From NCBI GenBank assembly GCA_017305195.1, contig JAFKMU010000041.1, positions 62,001 through 126,000 of the forward strand: a stretch of 64,000 nt of DNA, in the 5' to 3' direction. The notes under the pieces were generated by a model, which was given only the letters and a program-made list of their open reading frames with translations, was not told the origin of the DNA and did not search any database. Source of the DNA: Verrucomicrobiota bacterium. GTDB lineage: Bacteria; Verrucomicrobiota; Verrucomicrobiia; Chthoniobacterales; Terrimicrobiaceae. A program made the translations under genes and the position numbers. Numbering within the stretch: the stretch's first letter is position 1; every line of letters starts with the position of its first letter. Positions 51,979-61,548 of the stretch are shown in pieces.

Positions 51979-52874
51979 AGCGGAGTCGGGTACTCGCCTG
52001 ATGCGTGGAGCTTGGCCAGCGCCTCGGTGACGAGCGGCTTGTCCTCGCGATAGGTCACGCCGAACCACGGGGCGTTCGTCGGCAGCACTTCGAGGGTGGC
52101 CTTGCCCTGCTCGGTGAACTGGCCGAGCGCGGTCGGGATGTAGCATTCCGCCTTCAGGTCGCTGCTGTTCGCGGTGAGGAAGTCGCTGAGGATCGTCTCA
52201 AGCTGCGGGAACACGGCGGGGGTGAGCCCCCAGAAGTTCATCGAGACGGGCTCGCTGCCGGTGAAGGTCTTTTCGCCGCCGTCGGTCTTTTGGAAAATCC
52301 TGCCCTCGGAATGCTCGATGGCGGTCCACTCGACGATGGAGGTCAGCTTGTGGGCGGCGTCCACCTCGCAGACGCCGCGAGCGACGGAGCCGTGGTCGGA
52401 GAGCGTGTTGTCGAGGCGATACCCAGCCATGGCGTAATCCGTGCTGCCTGCGGCCTTGTCGCGGAGGAACTTTGCCAGCACCTCGTACGAGCCGACGCCG
52501 TAAAAGTCGTCGGCGTTGATCGAGACAAACGGACCGTCGAGCACCTCGCGGGCGCACCAGACCGCGTGGGCGGTGCCCCAGGGTTTCTTGCGATCGGCGG
52601 GCACGGTGAAGCTGCCGGGCAGGGCGTCGAGCTGCTGGAAAGCATAGGCCACGTCGATGCGGCCCTCGTAGCGCGAGCCGACCTTGGCGCGGAACTCCTC
52701 CTCGATGTCGCGGCGGATCAGAAATACCACGCGGTCAAAACCCGCGCGCATGGCGTCGTAAACCGAGTAGTCGAGCAAGGTTTCCCCCGATGGGCCCATG
52801 GGATCGACCTGTTTCAGGCCTCCGTAGCGGCTGCCCATGCCTGCGGCGAGTACGAGAAGAGAGAGAGAAGACAT
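51969..52874 (-). CDS. Sugar-phosphate nucleotidyltransferase-like protein
   Basis: The 301-residue protein has the nucleotidyltransferase signature LVLAAGMGSRYGGLKQVDP and the metal-binding VSINADDFYG. The fold is GT-A-like, as in RmlA and GlmU, but the C-terminal acyltransferase domain is absent. The family of this length in Verrucomicrobia and Bacteroidetes is annotated only as NTP transferase. It likely activates a sugar phosphate with a nucleotide. It overlaps thiE, its downstream partner. Confidence 0.87.
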   Translation of the reverse strand: MSSLSLLVLAAGMGSRYGGLKQVDPMGPSGETLLDYSVYDAMRAGFDRVVFLIRRDIEEEFRAKVGSRYEGRIDVAYAFQQLDALPGSFTVPADRKKPWGTAHAVWCAREVLDGPFVSINADDFYGVGSYEVLAKFLRDKAAGSTDYAMAGYRLDNTLSDHGSVARGVCEVDAAHKLTSIVEWTAIEHSEGRIFQKTDGGEKTFTGSEPVSMNFWGLTPAVFPQLETILSDFLTANSSDLKAECYIPTALGQFTEQGKATLEVLPTNAPWFGVTYREDKPLVTEALAKLHASGEYPTPLWK

Positions 52875-52975
52875 CGGGCGTGTGTTTTCTCCGATTGCGC
52901 CCCCTCTGGCAAGCCGGGGATACGAGGGACGAGAGCGAAAATTCCAAACCGGCGGAATCCAGACGTGATGTTTGT

Positions 52976-53488
52976 CTAAAGAGCGGCGGCCATTTCGGTC
53001 AGCTTGGCCACAGTATTGATATTGCGCGCGGTGCCGCTTTTCTCGGCGGGAGGCCGGAGCCGCGATGTGCCCATCCCGTCGGGATAGAAGATGAAAAGCT
53101 CGCGTTTCCCGAGGGCGAGGTGCTCGGTCTTTTGTCCGGGAACCTGGAGGACGGAGTCGCTGGATAGCGGGGCGTCGGTGAAAAGGACCGCCACGCGGTT
53201 GCCGGGCTCGCTGGCGAAGGGATTGCGCGCCAGCACATCAGCCATCTCGGCGGCGGTGCGGATGATAACCTGCACGGGCTTCCCCATGTGGGCCTGAAGG
53301 CGTGTTTCCAGCGCGGAGCGAATGGCTTTCTCGGCCAGGGTGCTGCGGAAAACCACGTTGCCGCTGGCAATGTAGGTTCGGACGCCTACCAATCCCGCCT
53401 CCTCGCAAAGCGCCTTCAGCTCCGCCATGGGCAGCTTGCCGGTTCCTCCCACATTCACGGCGCGAAGCAGGGCGACATAGGCGGTCAT
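52976..53488 (-). CDS. DUF1697 protein
   Basis: The ATG at 53488 gives 170 residues, matching the family length. MTAYVALLRAVNVGGTGKLPM is the usual opening (quoted by its ends TAYVALLRAVNVGG and KLPM), followed by YIASGNVVF and ARNINTVAKL at the C-terminus. DUF1697 proteins are widespread and of unknown function. The gene is divergent from the imuA-like gene; upstream in-frame sequence lies opposite that gene and is rejected. Confidence 0.92.
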   Translation of the reverse strand: MTAYVALLRAVNVGGTGKLPMAELKALCEEAGLVGVRTYIASGNVVFRSTLAEKAIRSALETRLQAHMGKPVQVIIRTAAEMADVLARNPFASEPGNRVAVLFTDAPLSSDSVLQVPGQKTEHLALGKRELFIFYPDGMGTSRLRPPAEKSGTARNINTVAKLTEMAAAL

Positions 53489-53600
53489 GACGGTCTCTTT
53501 AGGATGGAAAATGGCGGCTGGCGACATCTTTCCGGCGGCGATTTTGCCCAGCTCAGACAAGCAATGTCCGACCCCTCCGGGTGTAGTGAAAAGCGTCTTT

Positions 53601-54350
53601 ATGGAACTTGCGCGGATGGCCCGGGAACCTACAGTTGAGCTGATGGATGCGGCAAAGGTTCCGGCCCGCTCGCTGGGAGCTGATACGCCGTCCTTTGGGC
53701 AAGAGGGCGAAAGTTGTAACCCTTTGTCCGACAAGATTATCCGTTTTAAGCAATTGCGTGGCATGCTGGCGGAGAAATTTCCCGCCGCGACGCATGGTCT
53801 CCAAGCTCCGAAGGCGGTCGAGCGTGCCGCCATTCCGGCGGGAATTTTGACCGAAATCACGGGGCCCTCCGGGGGCGTCGGACTGCTCATGCTGGACGCC
53901 CTCATCGCGCCCTCGGCTTTCGCGGCAGTGGTGGACGCGAGCGACAGTTTTGATCCCTCTGATGTGCCGGAGGATTTCCTCTCCCGCCTGCTCTGGGTGC
54001 GATGCGAAAAGCTGACCGGAGCGATCCAGTCGGTGGACCTTCTTTTGCGCGATGGCAACCTGCCCATGGTCCTGCTCGACCTGCGCATGGTCGCGGCGAA
54101 GGAACTGCGTTCGGTGCCTGCGAGCACATGGCACAGGTTTCAGCGTCTGCTGGAGCAACAGGGGAGCGCCCTGGGCATCTGCACGGCGCGGCCTTGCATC
54201 GCGGCGGCGCGTTTGCGCGTGCAGGCACGGAACCAGTGGACCCTGCGCGATCTCCTGCGTCCGCGTGAGGAGTTGATGGCCGAGCTGCGCTCTGAATCCC
54301 AGTATCGCGGTGTCGCTGCTCCGGACGAGCGTACGCTGCATATTGCCTGA
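53601..54350 (+). CDS. imuA: ImuA-like RecA-fold protein of the mutagenesis cassette
   Basis: The start is uncertain: ATG at 53601 (249 residues) is used here, with alternatives at 53643 and 53487 (the last would overlap the divergent DUF1697 gene). The protein is a diverged RecA/SulA-like domain: ITEITGPSGGVGLLMLDALI at the P-loop position lacks the GKT of a true Walker A. LLWVRCEKLTGAIQSVDLLLRDG and LVLLDLR-like strands follow. Identification rests mainly on its position eight bases before imuB and dnaE2. In other bacteria ImuA works with ImuB and DnaE2 in error-prone lesion bypass. No LexA box was recognised upstream. Confidence 0.8.
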   Translation: MELARMAREPTVELMDAAKVPARSLGADTPSFGQEGESCNPLSDKIIRFKQLRGMLAEKFPAATHGLQAPKAVERAAIPAGILTEITGPSGGVGLLMLDALIAPSAFAAVVDASDSFDPSDVPEDFLSRLLWVRCEKLTGAIQSVDLLLRDGNLPMVLLDLRMVAAKELRSVPASTWHRFQRLLEQQGSALGICTARPCIAAARLRVQARNQWTLRDLLRPREELMAELRSESQYRGVAAPDERTLHIA

Positions 54351-54358
54351 CGTGCGCC

Positions 54359-55816
54359 ATGTATGCCGCCGTCCATTTGCCGACGTTCCATCTCCAGGCT
54401 GCGCTACGCTGGCGGGAGGAGCTGTGGGCCGTCCCGGCGGCCGTAGTCGATACGCAGGACGGCTGCATCTGCGAGCGCAACCTGCCCGCCGCCTCGCGCG
54501 ATATCTCGGTGGGAATGCCCGTGGCGCTTGCCCTTGCGCGATGCGCGGAGCTGAAGGTTTTTTCCATCTTTCCGGCGAAGGAGACGGCGCTTTCGGTGCT
54601 TTTACAGGATATCGCGCTTTCGCATTCCCCGTTCGTCGAGGCGACGCAGCCGGATATCGTGGTGCTGGACTGGCGCGGAGTGCTACACCAGATCGACTGG
54701 CACACGCAGGGCGACCATTTGCTGAAAGACCTGCAAGCGGCTGGATTAAAAGCCACCGTCGGCGTGGCCCCGACGCCGGATGTCGCCATCCTCGCCGCGC
54801 GCGAGACGGATGCCGTGAGCGTGGTGCGCGATCGGGGAGAATACCTCGGTCCGCTGCCGCTGTCCCATCTCACCTCGGATGTGCGAATGCTCGCAGTGCT
54901 GGAAGATTGGGGCATCCACACCATCGGGCAATTCCTGCGCCTGCCCAAGGCCGATGTGATCGCCCGACTCGGGGCGGGGGCGGAGGAAATGTGGCGCGTG
55001 GCCAATGGTCGCACCCAGCGTCCGCTGAAGCTCGTCGCGCCGCCGGAGGTTTACCGCGAGGCGTTTGACTTTGAGCATGTGGTGGAAACCACCGCGCCGC
55101 TGCTGTTTTTGCTCCGGCGCTTTGTCGACCAGCTTTCGTCCCGCCTGCAGGTGCGCTATGTGGTGGCGTCGCAGATGACTTTGCGACTCCCGCTGGATGA
55201 CGGCACGGCCTACGAACGCGTCTTTTCCATCCCGGAGCCGACCTCGGAGGCCGATGTGATGTTTCGCACCCTGGAGACGCATCTCGACCAATTGACTCTT
55301 CCGCAGCAGCCGGTGGGGCTCAGCCTGGAGATCGAGGCGGTGGAGCCGACGCGGCAGCAGTTTGGCCTTTTCGGCACGAGGTTGCGCGACCCGAACCGCT
55401 TTGGCCACACGCTGGCGCGCATTGGCGCTTTGGTCGGAGTGCGGGAAGTGGGTTTCCCCGTGCCCGAGGATACCCACAAGCCCGACAGCTACCAGCTCGC
55501 GCCCCGCGTAGCCTGGAACGCGGAGGAAACCGGGGAACCCAATCGCGAATGGCTCGGCCTCCCCTTGCAACGCTGCCGTCCGGCCATCGCGGCGACGGTG
55601 GAGACGCGCAACTCCTGCCCGGTTCGTATTTCCTCCTCCCTGGCGGACGGGCGCATCATGGAGGCGCTGGGGCCGTACCGGCTTTCCGGGCATTGGTGGG
55701 ACCCGGCGGCCTGGGAGTTGGAGGAATGGGATATCGCGCTGGGCGACGGGCTTTACCGCATCGCGCGCCGGGATGGTCAATGGTGGGTGGAGGGTTGTTA
55801 TGAGCGGGTATGTTGA
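54359..55816 (+). CDS. imuB: ImuB, catalytically inactive Y-family polymerase homologue
   Basis: The 485-residue protein begins MYAAVHLPTFHLQAAL, where active Y-family polymerases have DxDxFF; the catalytic acidic residues are lost. It shows the palm/fingers region (DISVGMPVALALARC), the helix-hairpin-helix part (LEDWGIHTIGQFLRLPKADVIARLG) and the C-terminal ImuB domain ending WWVEGCYERVC. ImuB acts as the hub that binds the beta clamp and DnaE2. A possible clamp-binding motif lies in QQFGLFG. The gene overlaps the start of dnaE2 by 17 bases. Confidence 0.92.
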   Translation: MYAAVHLPTFHLQAALRWREELWAVPAAVVDTQDGCICERNLPAASRDISVGMPVALALARCAELKVFSIFPAKETALSVLLQDIALSHSPFVEATQPDIVVLDWRGVLHQIDWHTQGDHLLKDLQAAGLKATVGVAPTPDVAILAARETDAVSVVRDRGEYLGPLPLSHLTSDVRMLAVLEDWGIHTIGQFLRLPKADVIARLGAGAEEMWRVANGRTQRPLKLVAPPEVYREAFDFEHVVETTAPLLFLLRRFVDQLSSRLQVRYVVASQMTLRLPLDDGTAYERVFSIPEPTSEADVMFRTLETHLDQLTLPQQPVGLSLEIEAVEPTRQQFGLFGTRLRDPNRFGHTLARIGALVGVREVGFPVPEDTHKPDSYQLAPRVAWNAEETGEPNREWLGLPLQRCRPAIAATVETRNSCPVRISSSLADGRIMEALGPYRLSGHWWDPAAWELEEWDIALGDGLYRIARRDGQWWVEGCYERVC

Positions 55817-58800
55817 ACTGCATGCCCGCAGTGCGCTGAGTTTCCTGCGCGGAGGGTCGCGCCCGGAGGAACTGAGCAAACAGGCGGCCAAGCTGGACCT
55901 GCCTGCCATGGCGCTTTGCGACCGGGACGGGCTCTACGGTGCCGCGCGGCACCACATTGCGGCCAAGGATACGGGCATCCAGCCGCTGATCGGGGCGGAG
56001 TTGACCATGGAGGATGGCTGCATCCTGCCTGTGCTCGTCGCCACGCGGGAGGGGTATCGCAACCTGAGTCGGCTCATCACGGAGGCGAAGCTGCGCGGTA
56101 CGAAAACGGAGTGCGCTGTGCGGTGGGAGGAATTACCCGCCTACGCCTCCGGGCTCCTGGCTCTCACGGGCGAGAGCGACGGAATCCTGCAACATCGGGC
56201 AGCGAAGGCCTCGGAGGGTCGTCTGGAGATGGTTTTCGCGGCCTTTGGACAGAACAATGTCTATGTGGAGGTGCAGCGCCATCTGCTGCGCGGCGAGGAA
56301 CGGCGCCAGCAGTACCTGGAGGCGGTTGCGGCTCAACGCCGTCTGCCCATCGTGGCGACCAATGGCGTGATGTACCATGAGCCTGCCCGCCGGGGTGTGC
56401 AGGATGTCTTCACTTGCATCCGCCATCATACGTCGCTCTCCAAAGCCGGGCGGTTGCTTTCCGCCAATGGCGAACGCTTTCTCAAGAGCCCGGTGGAAAT
56501 GCAGCGTCTCTTTGCCGATCGCCCGGAGTATCTGGAAAATACGCTGCGCGTGGCCGAGAGGTTGGAGTTTCGCCTCGGTGATCTCGGGTATGAATTTCCC
56601 AGGTATCCGGTGCCGGAGGGCGACACGATGGAGGCGTTTCTGCGGCGGACCACGATGGAGGGCGCGCGGCGGCAGTATGGATCGGGGCTTTCCGAGAAGG
56701 TACGGCGGCAGCTGGAGTTTGAGCTCGATCTCATCTGCCGGTTGGGATTTGCCGGGTACTTCCTCATCGTCTGGGATCTGGTCAACTATTGCCGTACACA
56801 CGACATCCTTGTGCAGGGGCGGGGGAGCGCGGCCAACAGCGCTGTCTGCTACAGCCTGGGCATCACGGTCTGCGATCCGGTGGGGGCGAATCTTCTCTTT
56901 GAGCGCTTCCTGAGCGAGGGGCGCACGTCGTGGCCCGATATCGACCTCGACCTGCCCAGCGGCACCCGGCGGGAGCAGGTCATTCAGGAGGTTTATCAAC
57001 GCTACGGCAAGCATGGCGCGGCGATGACGGCCAATGTCATCACCTATCGCGGTCGCAGCGCCATGCGGGAGATCGGCAAGGCGCTGGAGTTTTCCGAAAG
57101 CACGCTCAAGCGATTCTCCAGCTTGTTTGCCAGCGGGGATTTTCCGCACACGCTCGATCTCGAGTCGCAGCTCGAGCGTTCCGGGGTGGGGCGGGATAAT
57201 CCGCATGCCCGCACGGCGGCGGTGCTTTATACGCAGATGTATGGCCTGCCCCGCCATCTTGGCCAGCACTCGGGCGGCATGATCATCTGCCAGGGGGCGC
57301 TGAGTTCCGTGGTGCCGCTGGAGAATGCCTCCATGCCCGGTCGGGTGGTCGCGCAGTGGGACAAGGACGATTGCGAGGACATGGGCATCATCAAGGTCGA
57401 TCTCCTCGGTCTCGGCATGATGTCGGCCATGCAGGACACGCTGGCGATTTGCTCGGAGCGCGGCAGGCCGGTCGATCTGGCGCATCTCCCCAAGGATGAT
57501 CCCGCCGTGTATGATCTGCTCCAGCGGGCGGATACCATCGGCACCTTCCAGGTCGAGAGCCGTGCGCAGATGGCGACGCTGCCCCGGCTGAGGCCGGAGA
57601 AGTTCTACGATATCGTGGTGCAGGTGGCGATCATTCGCCCCGGCCCGATTCAGGGCAACATGGTGAACCCCTTCCTGGCTCGCAAGGCGGGGGAGGAGGC
57701 GGTGACGTATATCGATCCGAAACTTGAGCCTGTGCTGGAGCGCACGCTCGGCGTCCCATTGTTCCAGGAGCAACTGCTTAAGATCGCGATGGTGATGGCG
57801 GACTTCAGCGGCAGCGAGGCGGAGGAACTGCGCCGCGCCCTGTCCTTCCATCGCAGCCAGGAGCGCATGGACAAGGTCTGCGTGAAGCTGCGGAGCGCGA
57901 TGGAGCGCAGGGGTGTGAAGCCCGATGTGCGGGATCAGCTCATTCAAGCCGTGCAATCGTTCGCGGTTTACGGTTTCCCGGAGAGCCACGCCATCAGCTT
58001 TGCCACCATCGCCTACGCGAGCTGCTGGCTGAAGGTTCACCGTGCGCCGGAGTTTTACTGTGGCCTGCTCAACAACATGCCCATGGGCTTTTACAGCGAG
58101 AACACCCTGCTGCAGGATGCCCGGCAGCGCGGCGTGCGCGTGCGGCCAATCTCCGTGCTGGAGTCGGACTGGCTCTGCCGGGTCGATGAGGAGGGAGCCT
58201 TGCGCCTTGGTCTGTGCATGATACGGGGCGTGCCTGCGGAAACCGGTCAGCGCATCGCGGCAGAGAATGCGCGAGCGCGCTTTGCATCCTTAAAGGACCT
58301 GCGCACTCGAACCCGGCCCGGTACGCCTGCCTTGCGCATCCTGGCACGCATCGGAGCGCTCAACGGACTGGTGGCTCATCGTCGCGATGGGCTCTGGAGG
58401 GTCGAAATTCCGTTATCACCGGATGAGTTGCCTCTCTTCGATGAAGCTGAAAATTCACCCCTGGAGGCCATGAGCCCGGAGGAACGCCTCACCGCGGACT
58501 TTGCCGACACCCGCGTGACCACTGGGCCGCACCCCATGCGGCTACTGCGAGGTCAGGTTCCCGATGCCGTGCCTGCGGCGGATCTGCCGGTCTGTCCCGC
58601 CAACGAGGAGGTCGAGATTGCCGGCATGGTTATCTGCCGCCAGCGGCCGGGGACGGGCAAGGGTGTCGTCTTTGTCAGTCTGGAGGATGAGACGGGAATA
58701 GCCAATGCCATCCTGCAAGCCGCGTTTTTCGAGAAGCACCGGCTGGTGGTGACTCAGGAGCGGTTCCTGCGCATTCGCGGGAAGCTGCAACGCCACAAGG

Positions 58801-58886
58801 GCGTCATTCACATTCTCGCTTCCGCCGTGGAAAAGCTCATTGCCCAACCGCCGGAGGTGATTGCCGCCTCCCACGATTTCCACTGA
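55800..58886 (+). CDS. dnaE2: Error-prone DNA polymerase DnaE2 (ImuC)
   Basis: The ATG at 55800 (MSGYVELHARSALSFL) gives 1028 residues, normal for DnaE2 and shorter than replicative DnaE. Residues about 4-200 are the PHP domain. The C-family palm has RGSAANSAVCY and the catalytic aspartates in PDIDLDLPSG (Asp380 and Asp382). The C-terminal OB domain includes VFVSLEDETGIAN. The C-terminal tau-binding extension of replicative DnaE is lacking. It extends primers across lesions with ImuA and ImuB, causing induced mutation. It is the last gene of the cassette. Confidence 0.96.
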   Translation: MSGYVELHARSALSFLRGGSRPEELSKQAAKLDLPAMALCDRDGLYGAARHHIAAKDTGIQPLIGAELTMEDGCILPVLVATREGYRNLSRLITEAKLRGTKTECAVRWEELPAYASGLLALTGESDGILQHRAAKASEGRLEMVFAAFGQNNVYVEVQRHLLRGEERRQQYLEAVAAQRRLPIVATNGVMYHEPARRGVQDVFTCIRHHTSLSKAGRLLSANGERFLKSPVEMQRLFADRPEYLENTLRVAERLEFRLGDLGYEFPRYPVPEGDTMEAFLRRTTMEGARRQYGSGLSEKVRRQLEFELDLICRLGFAGYFLIVWDLVNYCRTHDILVQGRGSAANSAVCYSLGITVCDPVGANLLFERFLSEGRTSWPDIDLDLPSGTRREQVIQEVYQRYGKHGAAMTANVITYRGRSAMREIGKALEFSESTLKRFSSLFASGDFPHTLDLESQLERSGVGRDNPHARTAAVLYTQMYGLPRHLGQHSGGMIICQGALSSVVPLENASMPGRVVAQWDKDDCEDMGIIKVDLLGLGMMSAMQDTLAICSERGRPVDLAHLPKDDPAVYDLLQRADTIGTFQVESRAQMATLPRLRPEKFYDIVVQVAIIRPGPIQGNMVNPFLARKAGEEAVTYIDPKLEPVLERTLGVPLFQEQLLKIAMVMADFSGSEAEELRRALSFHRSQERMDKVCVKLRSAMERRGVKPDVRDQLIQAVQSFAVYGFPESHAISFATIAYASCWLKVHRAPEFYCGLLNNMPMGFYSENTLLQDARQRGVRVRPISVLESDWLCRVDEEGALRLGLCMIRGVPAETGQRIAAENARARFASLKDLRTRTRPGTPALRILARIGALNGLVAHRRDGLWRVEIPLSPDELPLFDEAENSPLEAMSPEERLTADFADTRVTTGPHPMRLLRGQVPDAVPAADLPVCPANEEVEIAGMVICRQRPGTGKGVVFVSLEDETGIANAILQAAFFEKHRLVVTQERFLRIRGKLQRHKGVIHILASAVEKLIAQPPEVIAASHDFH

Positions 58887-58901
58887 GGCGGCGGGAGGAT
58901 C

Positions 58902-59786
58902 TTACCTGTCCTTGCCGACGTCGCGGCACTTCTGGTCCAGCAGGGCGCAGATGGCTTTGACCGTGACCGGGTCCATGACGGGGCGTTTGTTCAGGCCGTC
59001 AAAGATCTGCCCCAGCTCGCGCCCGCTCACCACCTGCAAGTCGCTCTTGCCCGTGCGTTTCACAAACCAGCCGGGCAGGGCCAGCACAGGCCGGAAGGAA
59101 CACACCGTTTGCAGGCTTTTCGTCAACCATTGCGAAAGGTGCTGGGAGCGCTCCCGCGCATCCCGGATGCCGTAGTCCTCACGCCCCCACGGGTACTCCA
59201 GCGCCGTGCCATCAAAGACGACGATATTCGGGGAGTTGTCGCGGGGCTTGAGCACCTGTTTGCTGCGGGTCTTGGTCTCGATGGCAAAAAGTCCGCCGGG
59301 GCCGACTACCACGTGGTCTACGTTGAAGGTCTTCTGGCCCGGGTTTTCGTCGAATTCCACGTCGTGAAAAACCTTCCAGCCGTCGGCGAGGAGGGAATTG
59401 AGTTCCTCTCCCACGGCTCGTTCCCCGAGGAAGCCAAGGTTGTAGTCGCGAAGCAGGCAGATCCTTTGCCAGAGTTGACGGGCGAAAAAGAGAAACGGAG
59501 GCAGTGAAATCGCGAGGGTGATCCCGCCGACGAGAGCATTCTTGAAAACGGCCCAGAGCCCGAAGCCGACGACCATAGAGCCAATGAGCAGGATCAAAAC
59601 ATCCGTCATGAGCTTCTCGCTCAACTCGTCGATCCTCAGGCGCAAGGATTCTCCCGGAGGGCGTAGCAGGTGCTGGGTAAACGGGGTCTTGAACCGCCTT
59701 CGGAACCCGAAAATCAGCAAAAACATAACGCCGAAGACGCCGAAAAACGGCGTCAGTCCAGCAAGAAACAGAAAGGCAGCCTGCAT
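58902..59786 (-). CDS. Membrane-anchored NERD (nuclease-related) domain protein
   Basis: The 294-residue protein has a hydrophobic N-terminus (residues 1-30) and two further helices (about 60-105), then a NERD domain. The nuclease-like motif is GERAVGEELN, Asp157 in NVDHVVVGPGG and Glu170-x-Lys172 in FAIETKTR, the D...ExK arrangement of restriction-endonuclease folds. Substrate and role of NERD proteins are unknown; DNA processing is the usual guess. It is convergent with dnaE2 (15 bases), but no functional tie is shown. Confidence 0.88.
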   Translation of the reverse strand: MQAAFLFLAGLTPFFGVFGVMFLLIFGFRRRFKTPFTQHLLRPPGESLRLRIDELSEKLMTDVLILLIGSMVVGFGLWAVFKNALVGGITLAISLPPFLFFARQLWQRICLLRDYNLGFLGERAVGEELNSLLADGWKVFHDVEFDENPGQKTFNVDHVVVGPGGLFAIETKTRSKQVLKPRDNSPNIVVFDGTALEYPWGREDYGIRDARERSQHLSQWLTKSLQTVCSFRPVLALPGWFVKRTGKSDLQVVSGRELGQIFDGLNKRPVMDPVTVKAICALLDQKCRDVGKDR

Positions 59787-59968
59787 CGTTGCGGTATGGT
59801 AAATTTCAAAAAAATGTACCAGAGCAGAATGCTTAGCTTTCCTTTACCGGTTATGTAATGAGGGGCGAGTGGGTGGCGAGGTCGTCTTGCTAAGCAAGTC
59901 CCTACGGTTTGTACGTAATTTTTTTAAGACCGATTGGCGCTGGTCTCTTGTTAGAATGCCCTGGAGGA

Positions 59969-59994
59969 GGGAGGGGAGGTTCATTTCCCCTCCC
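59969..59994 (-). terminator. Possible transcript-end hairpin after arsC
   Basis: GGGAGGGGA (59969-59977) pairs with TCCCCTCCC (59986-59994) around an eight-base loop, 40 bases beyond the arsC stop on the minus strand. No T-run follows it, so a rho-independent role is doubtful; it could protect the 3' end of the ars mRNA. The rest of the 247-base gap (59787-60033) shows no gene. Confidence 0.35.
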
Positions 59995-60033
59995 GGATGG
60001 AGTGTGCGGGGGTGATCCTGGCAAAGAGAGACT

Positions 60034-60465
60034 TCAGCGGATCGCAGCGGCAAGACCGGCGGCGTAAGCCTCAAAGACGAGCTTGATCTCATCCCGGACG
60101 CGGCGGAATTCCGAGAGGATCTCCTCATCCGTGCCCATGGCATGCGCCGGGTCGTCGAAGCCCCAGTGGTAGCGATGCACCTGGCCGGGGAACATCGGGC
60201 AGGCCTGGTCGGCATTGCCGCAGACAGTGATGACGGTGTCGATCTTCGTCTGGAGAAACTCGTCCATGTGCTTTGACCGATGGCCGGAGATGTCGATGCC
60301 GATTTCCCGCATGACCTCGATGGCCTTGGGGTGGACGTAGCCGGCGGGTTTCGACCCTGCGCTCTGGACATTGATGAGATCTCCGGCGGCTTGGCGGAGG
60401 ATGCCTTCGGCGAGGTGGCTGCGGCAAGAGTTGCCAGTGCAGAGGATGAGGACCGTGGGTTTCAT
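60034..60465 (-). CDS. arsC: Arsenate reductase, thioredoxin-coupled LMW-PTP type
   Basis: The 143-residue protein has the P-loop CTGNSCRS with nucleophile Cys9 and the redox pair Cys82 and Cys89 in [14 protein letters not shown]. These positions match the three-cysteine relay of the plasmid pI258 ArsC of Staphylococcus, regenerated by thioredoxin. It reduces arsenate to arsenite for export by the Acr3 pump encoded just upstream (four-base overlap). It is the last gene of the ars operon. Confidence 0.95.
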   Translation of the reverse strand: MKPTVLILCTGNSCRSHLAEGILRQAAGDLINVQSAGSKPAGYVHPKAIEVMREIGIDISGHRSKHMDEFLQTKIDTVITVCGNADQACPMFPGQVHRYHWGFDDPAHAMGTDEEILSEFRRVRDEIKLVFEAYAAGLAAAIR

Positions 60466-61541
60466 GAGTGGGCGGGTTTGCGTTGATACCAGTCGCGGCT
60501 TTGGACACAGATGCGGCAGACGGAGAGCATGACGGGCACCTCGACGAGTACGCCGACGATGGTGGCCAGCGCGGCGGGACTGGTCGGGCCGAAGAGCGTG
60601 ATCGCGACGGCTACGGCGAGTTCAAAGAAGTTGCTCGCGCCGATGAGCGCGCCGGGCGTGGCGACATTATGCCGCACCCCAAAGAGCCGCATCAGGCCGT
60701 AGGTGAGGCCGGAGTTGAAGTAGACCTGGATGGTGATGGGAATCGCCAGCAGAATCACGGCGACCCAGTTCGTCAGGATATTATCCGCTTGAAAGGCAAA
60801 GATGAGCGTGAGTGTGGCGAGCAGGGCGAGGATGGCGACGGGGCGGAACTTTGGCAGGAACGCGCTGTCGAACCACGCGAGGCCCTTGGCCTTGATCAGC
60901 GCGATGCGGCTGAGCCAGCCCGCTGCCAGCGGTACAACGATGAAGACAATCACCGAGGTGATGAGCACCTCTGCCGGGATATGCACTCCGCTGACTCCGG
61001 CGAGGATCATGACGATGGGAGCGAAGGCAAAGACCATGATGAGATCATTGATCGCGACCTGGGCCAGCGTGTATGCGCCGTCTCCATCGGTGAGATAGCT
61101 CCAGACGAAGACCATGGCGGTGCAGGGCGCGGCGGCGAGGATGATGAGCCCGGCGACGTAGTTGGCCGCCGTGGCGGGTTCGATCCAGCCGAGGACGGAG
61201 GAAAAGAGGCCCTGAATGAAGATCCAGCCCAGCGCCGCCATGCTCAGGGGCTTGATGATCCAATTGACGAAGAGGGTGACGAGGAGTCCCCTCGGACGTC
61301 GGAAGACGCCATGAATCCCGCCGAAGTCGATCTTCAGCATCATGGGATAAATCATGAGCCAGATGAGGATGGCGATGGCGACATTGACGTGGGAACCCTG
61401 GCCGAATTCCCATCGGCTGACGGCGGCGGTCACCCCGGGGAGGAGCTTGCCGATGGCGACGCCCGCGACCATGCACGCGAGCACCCAGGCGGAGAGGTAG
61501 CGCTCGAAGAAATCGAGACGCTTGGCGACATTGGCGGTCAT
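60462..61541 (-). CDS. acr3: Arsenite efflux permease Acr3
   Basis: The start at 61541 ([19 protein letters not shown]) has AAAGG six bases before it and follows the arsA stop by seven bases; a longer frame to 61568 would overlap arsA. The 359-residue protein has ten hydrophobic helices and Acr3 signatures [14 protein letters not shown] (with the conserved Cys) and [14 protein letters not shown] with the essential Glu. It exports arsenite across the inner membrane, and with ArsA may form an ATP-driven complex. arsC overlaps its end. Confidence 0.96.
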   Translation of the reverse strand: MTANVAKRLDFFERYLSAWVLACMVAGVAIGKLLPGVTAAVSRWEFGQGSHVNVAIAILIWLMIYPMMLKIDFGGIHGVFRRPRGLLVTLFVNWIIKPLSMAALGWIFIQGLFSSVLGWIEPATAANYVAGLIILAAAPCTAMVFVWSYLTDGDGAYTLAQVAINDLIMVFAFAPIVMILAGVSGVHIPAEVLITSVIVFIVVPLAAGWLSRIALIKAKGLAWFDSAFLPKFRPVAILALLATLTLIFAFQADNILTNWVAVILLAIPITIQVYFNSGLTYGLMRLFGVRHNVATPGALIGASNFFELAVAVAITLFGPTSPAALATIVGVLVEVPVMLSVCRICVQSRDWYQRKPAHS

Positions 61542-61548
61542 TGCGCCT

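Noticed and set aside
51979..52146. TPP riboswitch or separate leader for thiE
   Set aside because: The space upstream of thiE is the coding end of the nucleotidyltransferase gene and shows no THI-box sequence.
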